Part shown: positions 42,038 to 51,900 of the stretch, in pieces | How positions within the stretch are numbered: position 1 is the first letter of the stretch | Layout: the number at the start of each line of letters is the position of its first letter | Assembly: GCF_036417845.1 (NCBI RefSeq) | Contig: NC_089981.1 | Location: 78,781,268 to 78,845,267, forward strand | Direction: 5' to 3' | Source of the DNA: Apteryx mantelli | Taxonomy: Eukaryota; Chordata; Aves; Apterygiformes; Apterygidae | Length of the DNA stretch: 64,000 nucleotides | Made by a program: the position numbers and the translations under genes | The notes under the pieces: model-generated | The model's input: only the letters and a program-made list of their open reading frames with translations | What the model was told of the DNA's origin: nothing | Databases searched by the model: none

Positions 42038-43071
42038 ATGCTGTCCTGGGGGCTGTAATGTTCCCCCCTTCCTTGAGTCAAAGTACGTTAGCAGTAGTTA
42101 CCCCTAAGGTGGGTGTTTGGGATGCAGCCTGACCAGTCCCTCAGCATGTGGAAGGAAAGTTTGTGATGCCAAAATGTCGAGCCTTTGGCATTTTCAGAAA
42201 TGCTGTGTGTGTCCCCACCGTACTTCTGAGGAAATGACTGTGTCTATGCACCATTTCTGTGGCTAATGAAGCTATGGTGTGGTTCCTTTTTTAAAATCAG
42301 CTTGGTCGAAGCTGCATCTTCTAGTTTCCTTGTGCTCAGCTATTAACAAAAATCCTTGCCCAAGCTCTGCCCTGACTTCAGCACTGAAAGCTATCTTGCC
42401 TCCTTCCTGCTAGCCTCTCTCCCCTCTGCAGGACCACGTCTGGCCAAGGAGAGGCTGCAAAGAGGAAGGCGTTGGGGCACTGAAGCTCTGCTTGCTGCTG
42501 GATAGAGCTGGAGGTGATGGCGTGAGTCTCACCGAGGAAGGTGCACACGGGGCAGAACGGAGGAGCCTGGTGGCGGCAGGAGAGGCAGAAAGGGGACAAT
42601 CAAGAGCCCAGCGCAGAGCTGAGCGACATGGAGAGGGAGGACAGAGGGGAACGCAGGAACAGCCTGGGGGCAGAAAGGGAAGAACGAGGAGCCCCCTGTT
42701 TCTCCCTGCATCCACCTGCATTGTGGCTGTGTGGGTGTCATAAAGGAGGCCTGGAACCCCTTAACAGCAGAAAGTCACATGCTGTTTTATTCTACCTGGT
42801 ATGTAGGACGTCTTACATTGATCCCCCCATGCCCTTAGAAACTGTCCGTAAAGTACTGTTCAAAACAAAAACTCAAGAGCCCCCTATTTACAGGAATCGG
42901 CTGGATTTGAGAATCAAGTCTGCATGGAGGAAGAAAAGGGAGAAGCAGTAACAAGGCAGAGAACAATTTCCAGGAGAAAGCTTCTCCTTTCTTGGGTTTT
43001 TGCAATGAAAAGGCAATTCCCCAGAAGGTTCCCCCTGCTCCCCTTAAAAACCGTAGATCAGAAATACTCAT
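42038..43071. other. No gene seen
   Basis: Includes a purine-rich, moderately GC-rich stretch near 42480-42700, which produces Glu/Arg-rich open frames on one strand and Ser/Pro-rich ones on the other. These are compositional. No homologue recognised. Confidence 0.45.
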
Positions 43072-43118
43072 TAGTCTATATAGTCTAGTTATACAGTCTA
43101 TACAGTCTATTAGTCTGT
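43072..43118. repeat. Short AGTCTA tandem cluster
   Basis: AGTCTA occurs at 43073, 43082, 43095 and 43104, with AGTCTG at 43112, spaced 8-13 bp in an AT-rich setting. This is a short degenerate satellite-like cluster. Confidence 0.8.
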
Positions 43119-44859
43119 ACATCTATAATCTTGCATTTCAGTGACTCAGTTTAATCAGGCTGCAGGTTGCCATGCAGGCAACAGCATTGCTGGGATCTAG
43201 ACTGATGGCATGAAAAGGAGAGAAGGAGAGCGAAAGAGATGCGCTTCGTTCAGACCGAGCCAGCTCCTTTATGCCCTCCAGCTCCTCCTGACTGAGGGGA
43301 GAAAGGGTATCTGATCAGAGGCAAGGTGCATGCAACATGCCTCCCAAGGAGAAGAAATGTGATTTTTCTGCATGATAAATCTCTGCGTATGACTTAATTT
43401 CTGCTTCCTCGTTCCTCCTGGAGCTTGATTTTGATCCTGCAAATGTTTCCTTGGGGAGGGGGAAGGTGTTTGTAAAATAGCCGTGGTAGGAGATGGGAAC
43501 ATGCGGTGCTGTTGTAAGAGCTTGGCATGTTGTGCCGCACTCACCTGCCTTCCTGCTATGTCGCTGCTGGCTGCCACGGGCTGGGCAGTCAGAAGTGGCC
43601 CCATCCTGGTGACTTGGCCATTTTGTATCCCTGTAACTTGTGGTTTTCCTGAAGTATTTCAGAGCATCTTCTGAAGATGAAGGAAAAAAAACAAATTTCT
43701 CAAAGGAAGAAGGATCTCATGCCTCAGCATCGACTGACTTTCCTTAAACTTTGGTGGGATTTCAGCCCAAATACCTTGACGACCTTCGCCCTAGGTGCAT
43801 AGGCTTCTTTGGGACTCATTTGGCACCGCTGTGCTACAGCGACTGTCCTCATGTTGATGGCTGGTGCAGAGGGAACTGCGCAGGTCAGGGGCCGGGTGGA
43901 AAACAGGACCAGAAGTCCTAGATCCACCCTCTGCTCTAAGGGTTATGCTTCCTTCCTAAATAAGTGTGCTTTTCTAATGCTAAGCAGCTATCCTCAAAGG
44001 CAAACTTATTCCCACTCTCACATGGCAGCGTGGCATTGCCCACAAGTTCTTACAGTACCTGAATGCAAGTATAATTAGATAATGTTCACCATGTCACAAC
44101 TCATTACCAAATCAGAGCATGCAGCCATATCAATGCTTAATGATTTTCTGAAACTCTAATTCATTTTACTCTGTAGCCATTTTCATTAATTAGCTGAATT
44201 AATATTATACAGATTAAAAAATGTAAATCATCCTCTTTGAATTAGAAAAGTGGCTTTTTTTAATCCATAGTCTATCCCAAGCCTATAAATACATGTGCTT
44301 CATAAAAATCAGCTGCTTATGGTTGATCTTATAGCAGAGGGGATGATTTAAAGAAAGAGGCTTATATGCTTCATTGTTTTTACCAGGGCTGCAAAAAAGC
44401 CACCATTCCCTGCGAATTAGAAGGATCATAGACAGATCCTGTACTTTCTCCTGGCAGCCCGAGACATGGCACTGGTTTCAGATAGTCTCTGTATCCCGTA
44501 CAGTAACACTAAGAGTGGACAGTCACATTTTGTTATACTTTTGCAGAATACCAGCCAGCACTTGATTTCCTCAAGTGAAAATTAACAAAGCAGCAATACC
44601 ACACAGCCTGCTAATTACTGAAAGCGCCACGCAGCCCGTGGCTCCCTCTCTCCCTGCCCCGGTTTGTGATGGAGCGTGTACCAGTGGTTAGATTAAATTA
44701 CACCCCCAAAGACAATATTAAAAGGATGCTAGCCCGGCTGCAAAAGCCACACGTTCAAAAGCTGGGGAGTCTAATAAAGACTCTCTCCGTATCCATTAGC
44801 TGTAGGATAAGTCAGGCTAAATAATCCGTTCAAGGGCAAGAAGTGGAGGGTAGAGGTAA
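43119..44859. other. No gene seen; AT-rich stretch with homeodomain-like cores
   Basis: No exon recognised. Between about 44150 and 44250 there is an AT-rich stretch with TTAATTAG, TTAATATTA and AATTAG cores of the kind bound by homeodomain proteins. Whether it is conserved cannot be judged from one sequence. Confidence 0.4.
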
Positions 44860-45560
44860 TGGCCGGGTCTGGCAAGCGAGCGGCGGTCGCAAGCGGCGAG
44901 CCAGCGTCCCCGCGGGTGCTCACGCCGCTCTGCAGAGGAACGAATGACCTGGCGAAAGGACTGAGCCCTTCGCCGAGGGCGTCTGCTGATGGCACAAAGT
45001 TATTTATGGTAGTGAGGGTGAGGACAGGCTGTAAAGGACTGCGGAAAAGCTTTACGGTGAGTCCTTATGATGACTGACAGGGCAATAAGGTGCTGCACAA
45101 ATCCACTCCAGCACGGTGTTGAGGGATGCCTGGCGAAGGGCCGGGGAAGCGGTGCTACCTGCCGGTGTGCAGGGATGGTGTCCAGGGACGAGATCCGGGG
45201 TCACAGCACAGAAAGGTGCTGAGCGCTCGCCAGCGCCGCCCGCTCAGAGGCTGCTCAAGGCGCCACCAAGGGAGCCCCGCGTCCCCGCAGCGAGAAAAAC
45301 AAGCTCCTTCCCTTTCAGAGGAGCTGTTTCAAACCTCCCCAGGAGCCTCTGTAACCGTAGCTAATCGAGGAGTTAAACGCCCATGGACTCGAAGGTCCTG
45401 CTCTCCCTTTCTGGCAGCGACACCCCCGCGCGGCTAAGGGCTGCCCGGTGCAAGCCAGGCTCGAGTCCCGCCGTGCTTTCAGCCCCAGCAATAGGACTCG
45501 TATCGCCAAGTGCTAGCGCTCCCTCACAGCACGTCTGCCCGCTCGCGAGATGGGAGGTTT
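44860..45560. promoter_or_regulatory. Orphan CpG-rich segment
   Basis: G+C and CpG density rise sharply over AT-rich surroundings, with many CGs between 44870 and 44980 and between 45110 and 45560. A consensus splice donor on the plus strand (ACG then GTGAGT at 45057) lies inside it. No known coding gene starts here. It could be the promoter and first exon of an unannotated transcript, or an enhancer. The function is inferred from composition only. Confidence 0.35.
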
Positions 45561-46304
45561 TTCATTATGACTTTGTTTCCTAAACATTTGAAAGCCTTTG
45601 AAAAGCAGAGGGCTTGCTCAGCTGTGTCCATAAACATTCGAACTATGCCTGACCTGTTTTCTACCCTGTATTTATCCTCTGAGTGTGCTTGTTGCTATTT
45701 AGCAAATGCAGCAGCCCCATGAGACCGAAGCTGTCAGGGAGGAAGCCTCACACCTACAGCACAGCCCGGGGAACGAAACCTCTTGGCGCCCCTTCCCGAA
45801 TTTATTGTGAACCAAAAGGCCGGGCTTTTGAACTCCTAGTAGCTCCTTTTCCTCCCCGAATAGGAGGCTGGAGATTAGTGCTAAAATGCTTTTTGATTTA
45901 TAGACATTAGGATTTTACTGACTTCTTTAAGAGCCAGCTCTCTGCCTTGGGAACCATTGGCTGAAAGACCCCACAAAATTGCAAAGTGGTAACTGTTTCG
46001 TTGGTCTTGACTACAGCTGTCAATGGCATTGCAGCCTTTTCTGGTTACTAATAAATCCAAATGTTCCACTTAGTTTAGGGGAAAAAAATGCAAGAAACAT
46101 ACACCACAATTTTCATGAGATTTTCAACAACCCAGACTAAAATCGGTGTTTATGTGCTTGGAATTTATTAAGAATAATTGCTATTTATACATTTTTTGGC
46201 TTTTTACCAATGCAATCAGCATAATTTGACTGTGCTGTAACAAATCTGTAAGGCTCTAGAACTGCTCTGCAGATCATGCAGATTAAGCATGAACAAATTA
46301 GTAG

Positions 46305-47046
46305 ATTTCTGGATCTCTAAGTCAACAGCTTTGGAAAAAAGCTGGAGATGCCCATAAGTTTTCCCACAAGAAGAGAGAGACAAAACCCAGACACACCAGA
46401 AAAATGGCTACAGATGTAGACACATATGAGAAGTCTTTGCTAAAGAAAAACAAAGAAATTGAGCTATTTAACAGCAATTAGTTTACTTTTTCTTCTAAAC
46501 ATTTCAAGAATAAAGACCCTATTCTAACTTTATCTCACTCTTCTGCGGGAATCAAACATCATTCTGTTAGAACCAGTGGTCCTAAACCACTGTGGGGTAA
46601 AAAGAAAAATGTAGTAGAAGTTACAAAGATGAATATTGAATTCCCCCGCAAGTTAGTTCAAGTACATCCAAAAGCTATGACGTCAGTAAAAGGAAAAACT
46701 GTGACTATCATACTGGGAATGGAACCAAAAGTCGCTCTGCCAATATGGGAAGACTTCTTCGTTCGCAAAGGTTTCTAAAAGTTTCCTCAAGAGACAACAA
46801 TAACACTATAATAAATGTTCCAACAGATGATGAAGAACAATAACAGCTGGTCCAAAGATCACTGCAAACAATGGAAAGTCCCAAGTTGATTTATTCAGTC
46901 TTGAATCAAGTCCAAAATTCAGAGAATTTCTGAGAAGAGGTAAAACCAGCTGGCTGCCTGCGATAGTGGTATTAGCACAGGGAGGAAACTTGAATGGCCC
47001 CATAATTCAGGTCCCTTCCAACAACTGTCAGCAACAGTCAAGGGTT
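46305..47046 (+). pseudogene. Unidentified protein-like relic with one stop and two frame changes
   Basis: From the TAG at 46302 to the TAA at 46776, one frame is open for 157 codons except for a single TAG at 46479. It includes an ATG at 46404 and lysine-rich stretches such as MATDVDTYEKSLLKKNKEIE before that stop and MNIEFPRKLVQVHPK and LPIWEDFFVRKGF after it. The neighbouring frame is open from at least the ATG at 46745 to a TAA at 46841 (NNNTIINVPTDDEEQ), and a third from 46834 to 47046 (71 codons, with SQVDLFSLESSPKFREFL). The order and abutment of the segments look like one coding sequence broken by indels, so a decayed exon or retrocopy is the likeliest reading. I recognise no family. 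The last part (46981-47040) resembles a CR1 3' end (GGTCCCTTCCAAC), so the third frame's tail may be accidental. No poly(A) tail or target-site duplication is visible. Confidence 0.4.
46981..47040 (+). mobile_element. Possible CR1 LINE 3'-end fragment
   Basis: GGAGG, ACTTGAATGGCCCC and AGGTCCCTTCCAAC follow the order seen near the 3' ends of avian CR1 elements (GGAGG, GACTTGATGACC, AGGTCCCTTCCAAC). The terminal 8-bp CR1 repeats are not visible. It overlaps the end of the protein-like relic. Confidence 0.3.
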
Positions 47047-47685
47047 TAAAAAATTCACTCGAGAAGTAGCTTCGGTTGTGGTGCTGCAGGAGGATGCTGG
47101 TTTCCCAGGTGAGACTCTGAGGGTGATGGAATAATATGGACAGACCTGGAAAGCTGTCTCCAGACTCTGCTCTGTAGGAGTCTTGTCACTTAGAACATGA
47201 TCGGGTCTGTAAAACCTCAGCTTAATTTAAGAGGTGTATTTGTGTTCCTGTTTGTTTAGTCATAAGCAATCGGGGTGCCGTTCTGACCCCACCGCAACCG
47301 GTTTTACGCAAGGTCCCTTGGTTGAGTTCACCGGTGCCGAGCTTATCAGGCTGCGATGGGGGCCTTTGGGGCCAGTCATGCTCTGGTTTCTGATCAAATC
47401 TGATTAACATCCCAAACCTTTTCACCTTCAGAACGTACTTGGGGAGAGACCTGCATGCCAGATTGCTCTAATTATTTCCCCTTATAATGTTCACATAAGG
47501 CCTTGCTTGTTGTGCAAGAGCAGGAAGCTGTCACGTCTCTGCCCGCAGACCTCGTTTTCATACCCGACGCAATTAGCCTTAATGAGGTGATTTCACCGAT
47601 GACATCAGATGTGCATTTAGCTCATCACCTTTGAAACACAGATTTAAAAGGGAAGACGGCTTTAGAAATGTCTCAAGAAAGTCCT
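47047..47685. other. Mixed-composition spacer, no gene seen
   Basis: Between the relic and the next CpG-rich block. A possible donor (TTTCCCAG then GTGAGA, 47101-47114) and a stretch near 47560-47635 with CAATTAG, TGACATCA and CTTTGAA cores are visible, but neither is enough for a call. Confidence 0.4.
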
Positions 47686-47965
47686 GGTGCTAGAGTCCGC
47701 GGGCAGGAGCCACTGCTCTGAGCGCAGACCGTCCCGGGTCGCACGGATCTGCAGTGGGGTGAGCTGGGGGTGTCGACACGACGCCACAGAGTTTCGGTTC
47801 AGTTTAACTACCGAGTATCAGGAACCGGGCTGCCACCGGGACGAAAGCGTGAGTAATGGTCTTTTAGTAAGAAATTCAACGGGAGGACAAATTCCTCTTT
47901 CACCTCTGCAGGACCCGCGGTTGGCTGAAACAAAACGGTGCCGTGAAGCTGAGCGCCTTCCCGAG
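47686..47965. promoter_or_regulatory. Second orphan CpG-rich segment
   Basis: Numerous CGs in about 280 bp (for example GTCCGCGGGC, GTCGACACGACGCC, CCGGGACGAAAGCG), with a plus-strand donor consensus AAAGC then GTGAGTAA at 47849. The overlapping 116-codon open frame (47687-48037) looks compositional. It might be a first exon of a non-coding transcript together with the segment at 44.9-45.6 kb. This is inference. Confidence 0.3.
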
Positions 47966-48348
47966 GCTCGAATCAGCAAGGGTTTGCACGGTGGTGCAAT
48001 AGCGGGGGAAAGTAAGCAGGAACTAACTGAATTCTAATAATATCTGCTTTACTTTCATATCTGTGTCCCAGCCCCCTTCCCCATAGAAAAGAAGTATTTG
48101 GGAACACAGACAAGTTAACCAGTATTGCTTCCCAGAGGCTCTTTCCCCAGTGATGCGTCTCAAAATCCATTTCAAAAAAAAACCCCAAAAAACAAAAAGA
48201 AACAAACTTACATGTGAACAGAGTTTTAACAACAGAATTGTTTCTTTAACAGGAAAATGAAGCTGGAGAGAAAATAAAAATTCATCCTGTTCCTGAGCCT
48301 TTCACTAGGTACATGCTGATTTTGTCACACTGCAGAAAACTATGCAAC

Positions 48349-48377
48349 TTTTTTTTTGCGGGGGGTGGGGGGGGGGG
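48349..48377 (+). repeat. T9 followed by G-rich tract
   Basis: Nine T, GC, then an 18-base G tract with one T (48366). G-quadruplex prone and error prone in sequencing; the exact length should not be trusted. Confidence 0.85.
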
Positions 48378-48839
48378 AGTGTTGCATCAGACACTTTTGC
48401 CTAGTTACAAGAAATACTCCTAAAAATAATCCTAATAATCCTTGTGCAAGCATGTATATTATAAGCGCACTCCTTTCCCAAATTCCTATGCCTACGCCAT
48501 GTAACTGCATTAATTGAAATAAGGCTTTTCCCATTACATGGTTAAACCCTGCTCACAGAGTGAACAGAGCCACTGAAGCCTCATCCTTGTTGGATTCAAA
48601 ATCCCTCTGGAATTCACATTAATTTATCCAAAGAGCCACTTAGAAATATAGTGTAGGGCTTAAAACCCCCTCCCCGCTGTCATTTTCGAGCGCAAGCTTG
48701 AGCAGCTACAAAGCATTTATTTGAATCTCACCCACAACTTTTCATTTTGGTCTCATTTTAATGTGTCCATTTAAACCTTTTTCCTTTTCTCAGGCAGCTT
48801 CCCGGCTGCGTGGTGTTATTAGGGCTCATGCCCCAGAGG

Positions 48840-48905
48840 AGCAGCGCGCGGTGCTCTGGCGGCGGCGGCACCCCGGGGACGCCTTCCCCCTCGGCTGCGC
48901 ATGAT
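48840..48905. other. Short CpG-dense patch
   Basis: About 65 bp with many CGs, including a (GGC)4-like run (GGCGGCGGCGG), in otherwise ordinary sequence. It may belong with the two CpG-rich segments to the left. Confidence 0.4.
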
Positions 48906-51900
48906 CTCACAGCTTCGCACGTCTCCCTAAGTACAGGGTAGGTCGGTTCATGCCCCGAAAGGCATGTTGGCACTTTGGCGTACGTGAATGTAATGCAGTC
49001 AGCAGCCTTTTCTTTATCTCCTTAATCACCTTTATAGCTTTACCTGACTGCATCATGTGTTGCAAATTCATTAGATATTAGTTAGGGATGGGGTTTTTTT
49101 GCATTTAAAGGTTTTGTTTGGGGAGAACAAAGTGATTGTAGCTTAAACACAAATAATCATGCTCCGTCATGAGTACGCGCTTGCAAAGCAAAGGATAGGC
49201 AGTAACACAAGATTGCCACCTGAGGTAGAAGTCCCCCAGAGGAAAGTCTACCGTTGCCCTCCCGAGCAGAAGGAGCTCAGTGCACAACGTGTACTCTGTG
49301 ACCCCACAGGCACCGATAAAAGATTGCGACAGCAATGGACAAAAGAGTGCCACGTTTGCTAATGTAATGTTCGCCAGGTGAGCATAGGTCCCTATGCACA
49401 CAGATACACGTGTATGTCCCTGGCACTTCTTGGGATGCTGCAGGACACTGGTTTTGCACAATTAGAGGAACCATGTTCTCTCCCCACCTGCCTCCCCTGG
49501 AAGAAGCAAGGAGACAGAAAACTCTGGAACAACTTCAGAAACTCAAGCCCCAGTGGGGAAGACTTCTTCCATTTCTCTTGCTGAAACTGGTCCTTCCACT
49601 TCTCCACCTGACCTCCTCCCGCAGCCAGACTTGCCACTGAGAAAATGCTCAGGCCAGAGCTGATTTGGGGAGGGCACTGGGGGAAGAAGCCTTCTCATGG
49701 CTAATGAATCCCTTCTGCTGCACTCCCCACGTGGGCTGCTTCTTGGGCCATTCAGAACAAAGAAATCAAGGAAAATGTGAATAGGTGGACAGGAAAGTTT
49801 CACTCGATGCCAGATGAGTTTGTGTGTTTGGCTTTGGGTGGATCACTCAGGTTCTGCCTTCTGTGGAGGGTGAGAACCTGCTATCAGTCAGCATGGGGCC
49901 AGATACTGCTCTTGGAGCTGGCCTAGCTCAGTGCCATTAAGCCCTCTAACATGCTTGTTTACAATATTACTCTCTACCCTACAAAGGTCTTATGGGGATG
50001 AAGGTAGATTATATGCAGAAAGCAAAGTGAAGGGGGCTTTATAAATTCAACATATTATTGGTTTATTAATTAATAAATAAATTAATAATTAATGTCTTTT
50101 AGGATGCTTGTGAATGGTGAAATTAGGGTCTGGTGTAAGTTATGTAGCTCAGGCCTATGATTAATATTCAAACTTTCTGAAAGACAGGGCATGGTGCGAT
50201 ATAATTCAGTCTGATCTTTACGAGAAATATGCACTCAACATTCTTCATCCTTTAGCAATCTGAAAACAAACTATTTGGAGGTCTCTGAAGCAGAGTTGCA
50301 ACAGTCAAACTCAGTCATAATGCAGACTAGTTGGAAGCCAAATTAGCTTGCATTAGGCCAGACTAAAGAAGGAGCAGTGTAACCCCCTCTGCACTCCCTG
50401 CAGCCTGTTACCTGCACCAGCCATCTGCACTGCAGTAGGGGCACTGTCCAGAAGGAAAAGGTGAGGATGTTCTGCTCTGATCAGCTCTCACCTGCTAGAT
50501 CAGTTATTAGAGGGCCATAAAAAACCCTGTCATGTTTATTTACCCATGTCATGTTTATTTGCTTTTAATTCATTTCTCTTTTTTCCCCCTGTAAATCAGT
50601 CTTGATTTTGCTGTCTTACCATCTGTAAGGTCTGTGTATAAACCCAACTGAAAAGAATATCAAAGTTCCCCTGATTTCAATGAGCATTGGATCAGGTCAA
50701 GGAAGTCCAACCACAGATTTTGGTGCTCTCGACTCCATGATGGTCATCAAATTCTGGCACCTCCGCTCCCCAAAGAGGTGTTCAAATGGTTGGCCAATAG
50801 AGCCAGGTTGCTGCTCAACTTGTTCCCAGGTGTTTTGCTGCTGCCAGACCATGACCTGAGTATCTGTTACCATCCGACACTGCAAGTTAATGAACAAATT
50901 GTTCAGCCATTTTCCTCCAAATCTTCACAAGATACAGCCTGTTCTCAATGCAAATAGCAAGAACATCAAAAACTTTTTCTTGCAACACACAGAACTACAT
51001 GAAAATGTCTCTTCCTTAGAGCTGGTACTATTTAAGAAGTCCTAATGAGCTTCTCTTATTCATAAGAATGCTTTGTTTTTAATTGCTTGTCATTTCATAT
51101 TTAAGTAACAGTTTTTAATGTCTTTTGCATCTCTCCAAAGTTGCAGCTTTTTCCTTCAACCTTCCTCCTAAGTCCATGTTATGGAGTACAAATGATATGG
51201 CCTTTTACCTACCTCTCCCCAAGGCCAGCAAACTACCAAATTGCAACTATGAGGAAATATCAACAGGAAATGTTAATTTTAATGAGAAGAAAGGAAAAAG
51301 CCCAAAGAAGAAAGTCAAAGCTAGCTTGCACTGTCAATGAAAACTGCTTGCTTCCACGGGACCCATGAATATCAGACCTTTATAAGCAGCTTTGCTGGAC
51401 TTTCTTTCTAGCTTCTTCTTTTAAGGTCTAGTCCAGCATCCGGTAACATGGACAAATTGCTATACCTGCATAAAGTCTCTCTGAATTCTGCCTGCCTGTA
51501 AAAGGTTGAAGAATTAGCATTCTCAATGTATTTTTTTCCTAGCCAGAACTGTACTTTTCACTGTAGGTTTTAATATGCTATAATGTCACTCCTGCGTTTT
51601 CAGACACCCTGCTGTGCACTTCAGCAGAACAATAGCAGTATCCAAACAGGGATAAGATCTTTATAAACCTGTTCCCCTTGTTAAACAAAGAGGACTTTGA
51701 TTCTACAGGGACATTGCATTTGGTGAAAACTTTATTTGCATACAGGCCTTTCCCTTTAGCCTAATAGAAAACTCTACAGTTGACCTTCAAAGGCTTTTGA
51801 ATCCACATGTAGCAAAGAAATGACAAGGTGAGCACCTGACTTTCAATCTGTTTGCTAGACCTGCCACTCCTGGCCCAGCCTCAGTGCATAACCTTCATTT

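Noticed and set aside
49105-49461. 118-codon minus-strand open frame (118 residues, Cys/Leu-rich)
   Set aside because: Several overlapping frames of similar length exist on both strands, and no homologue or splice context is visible.
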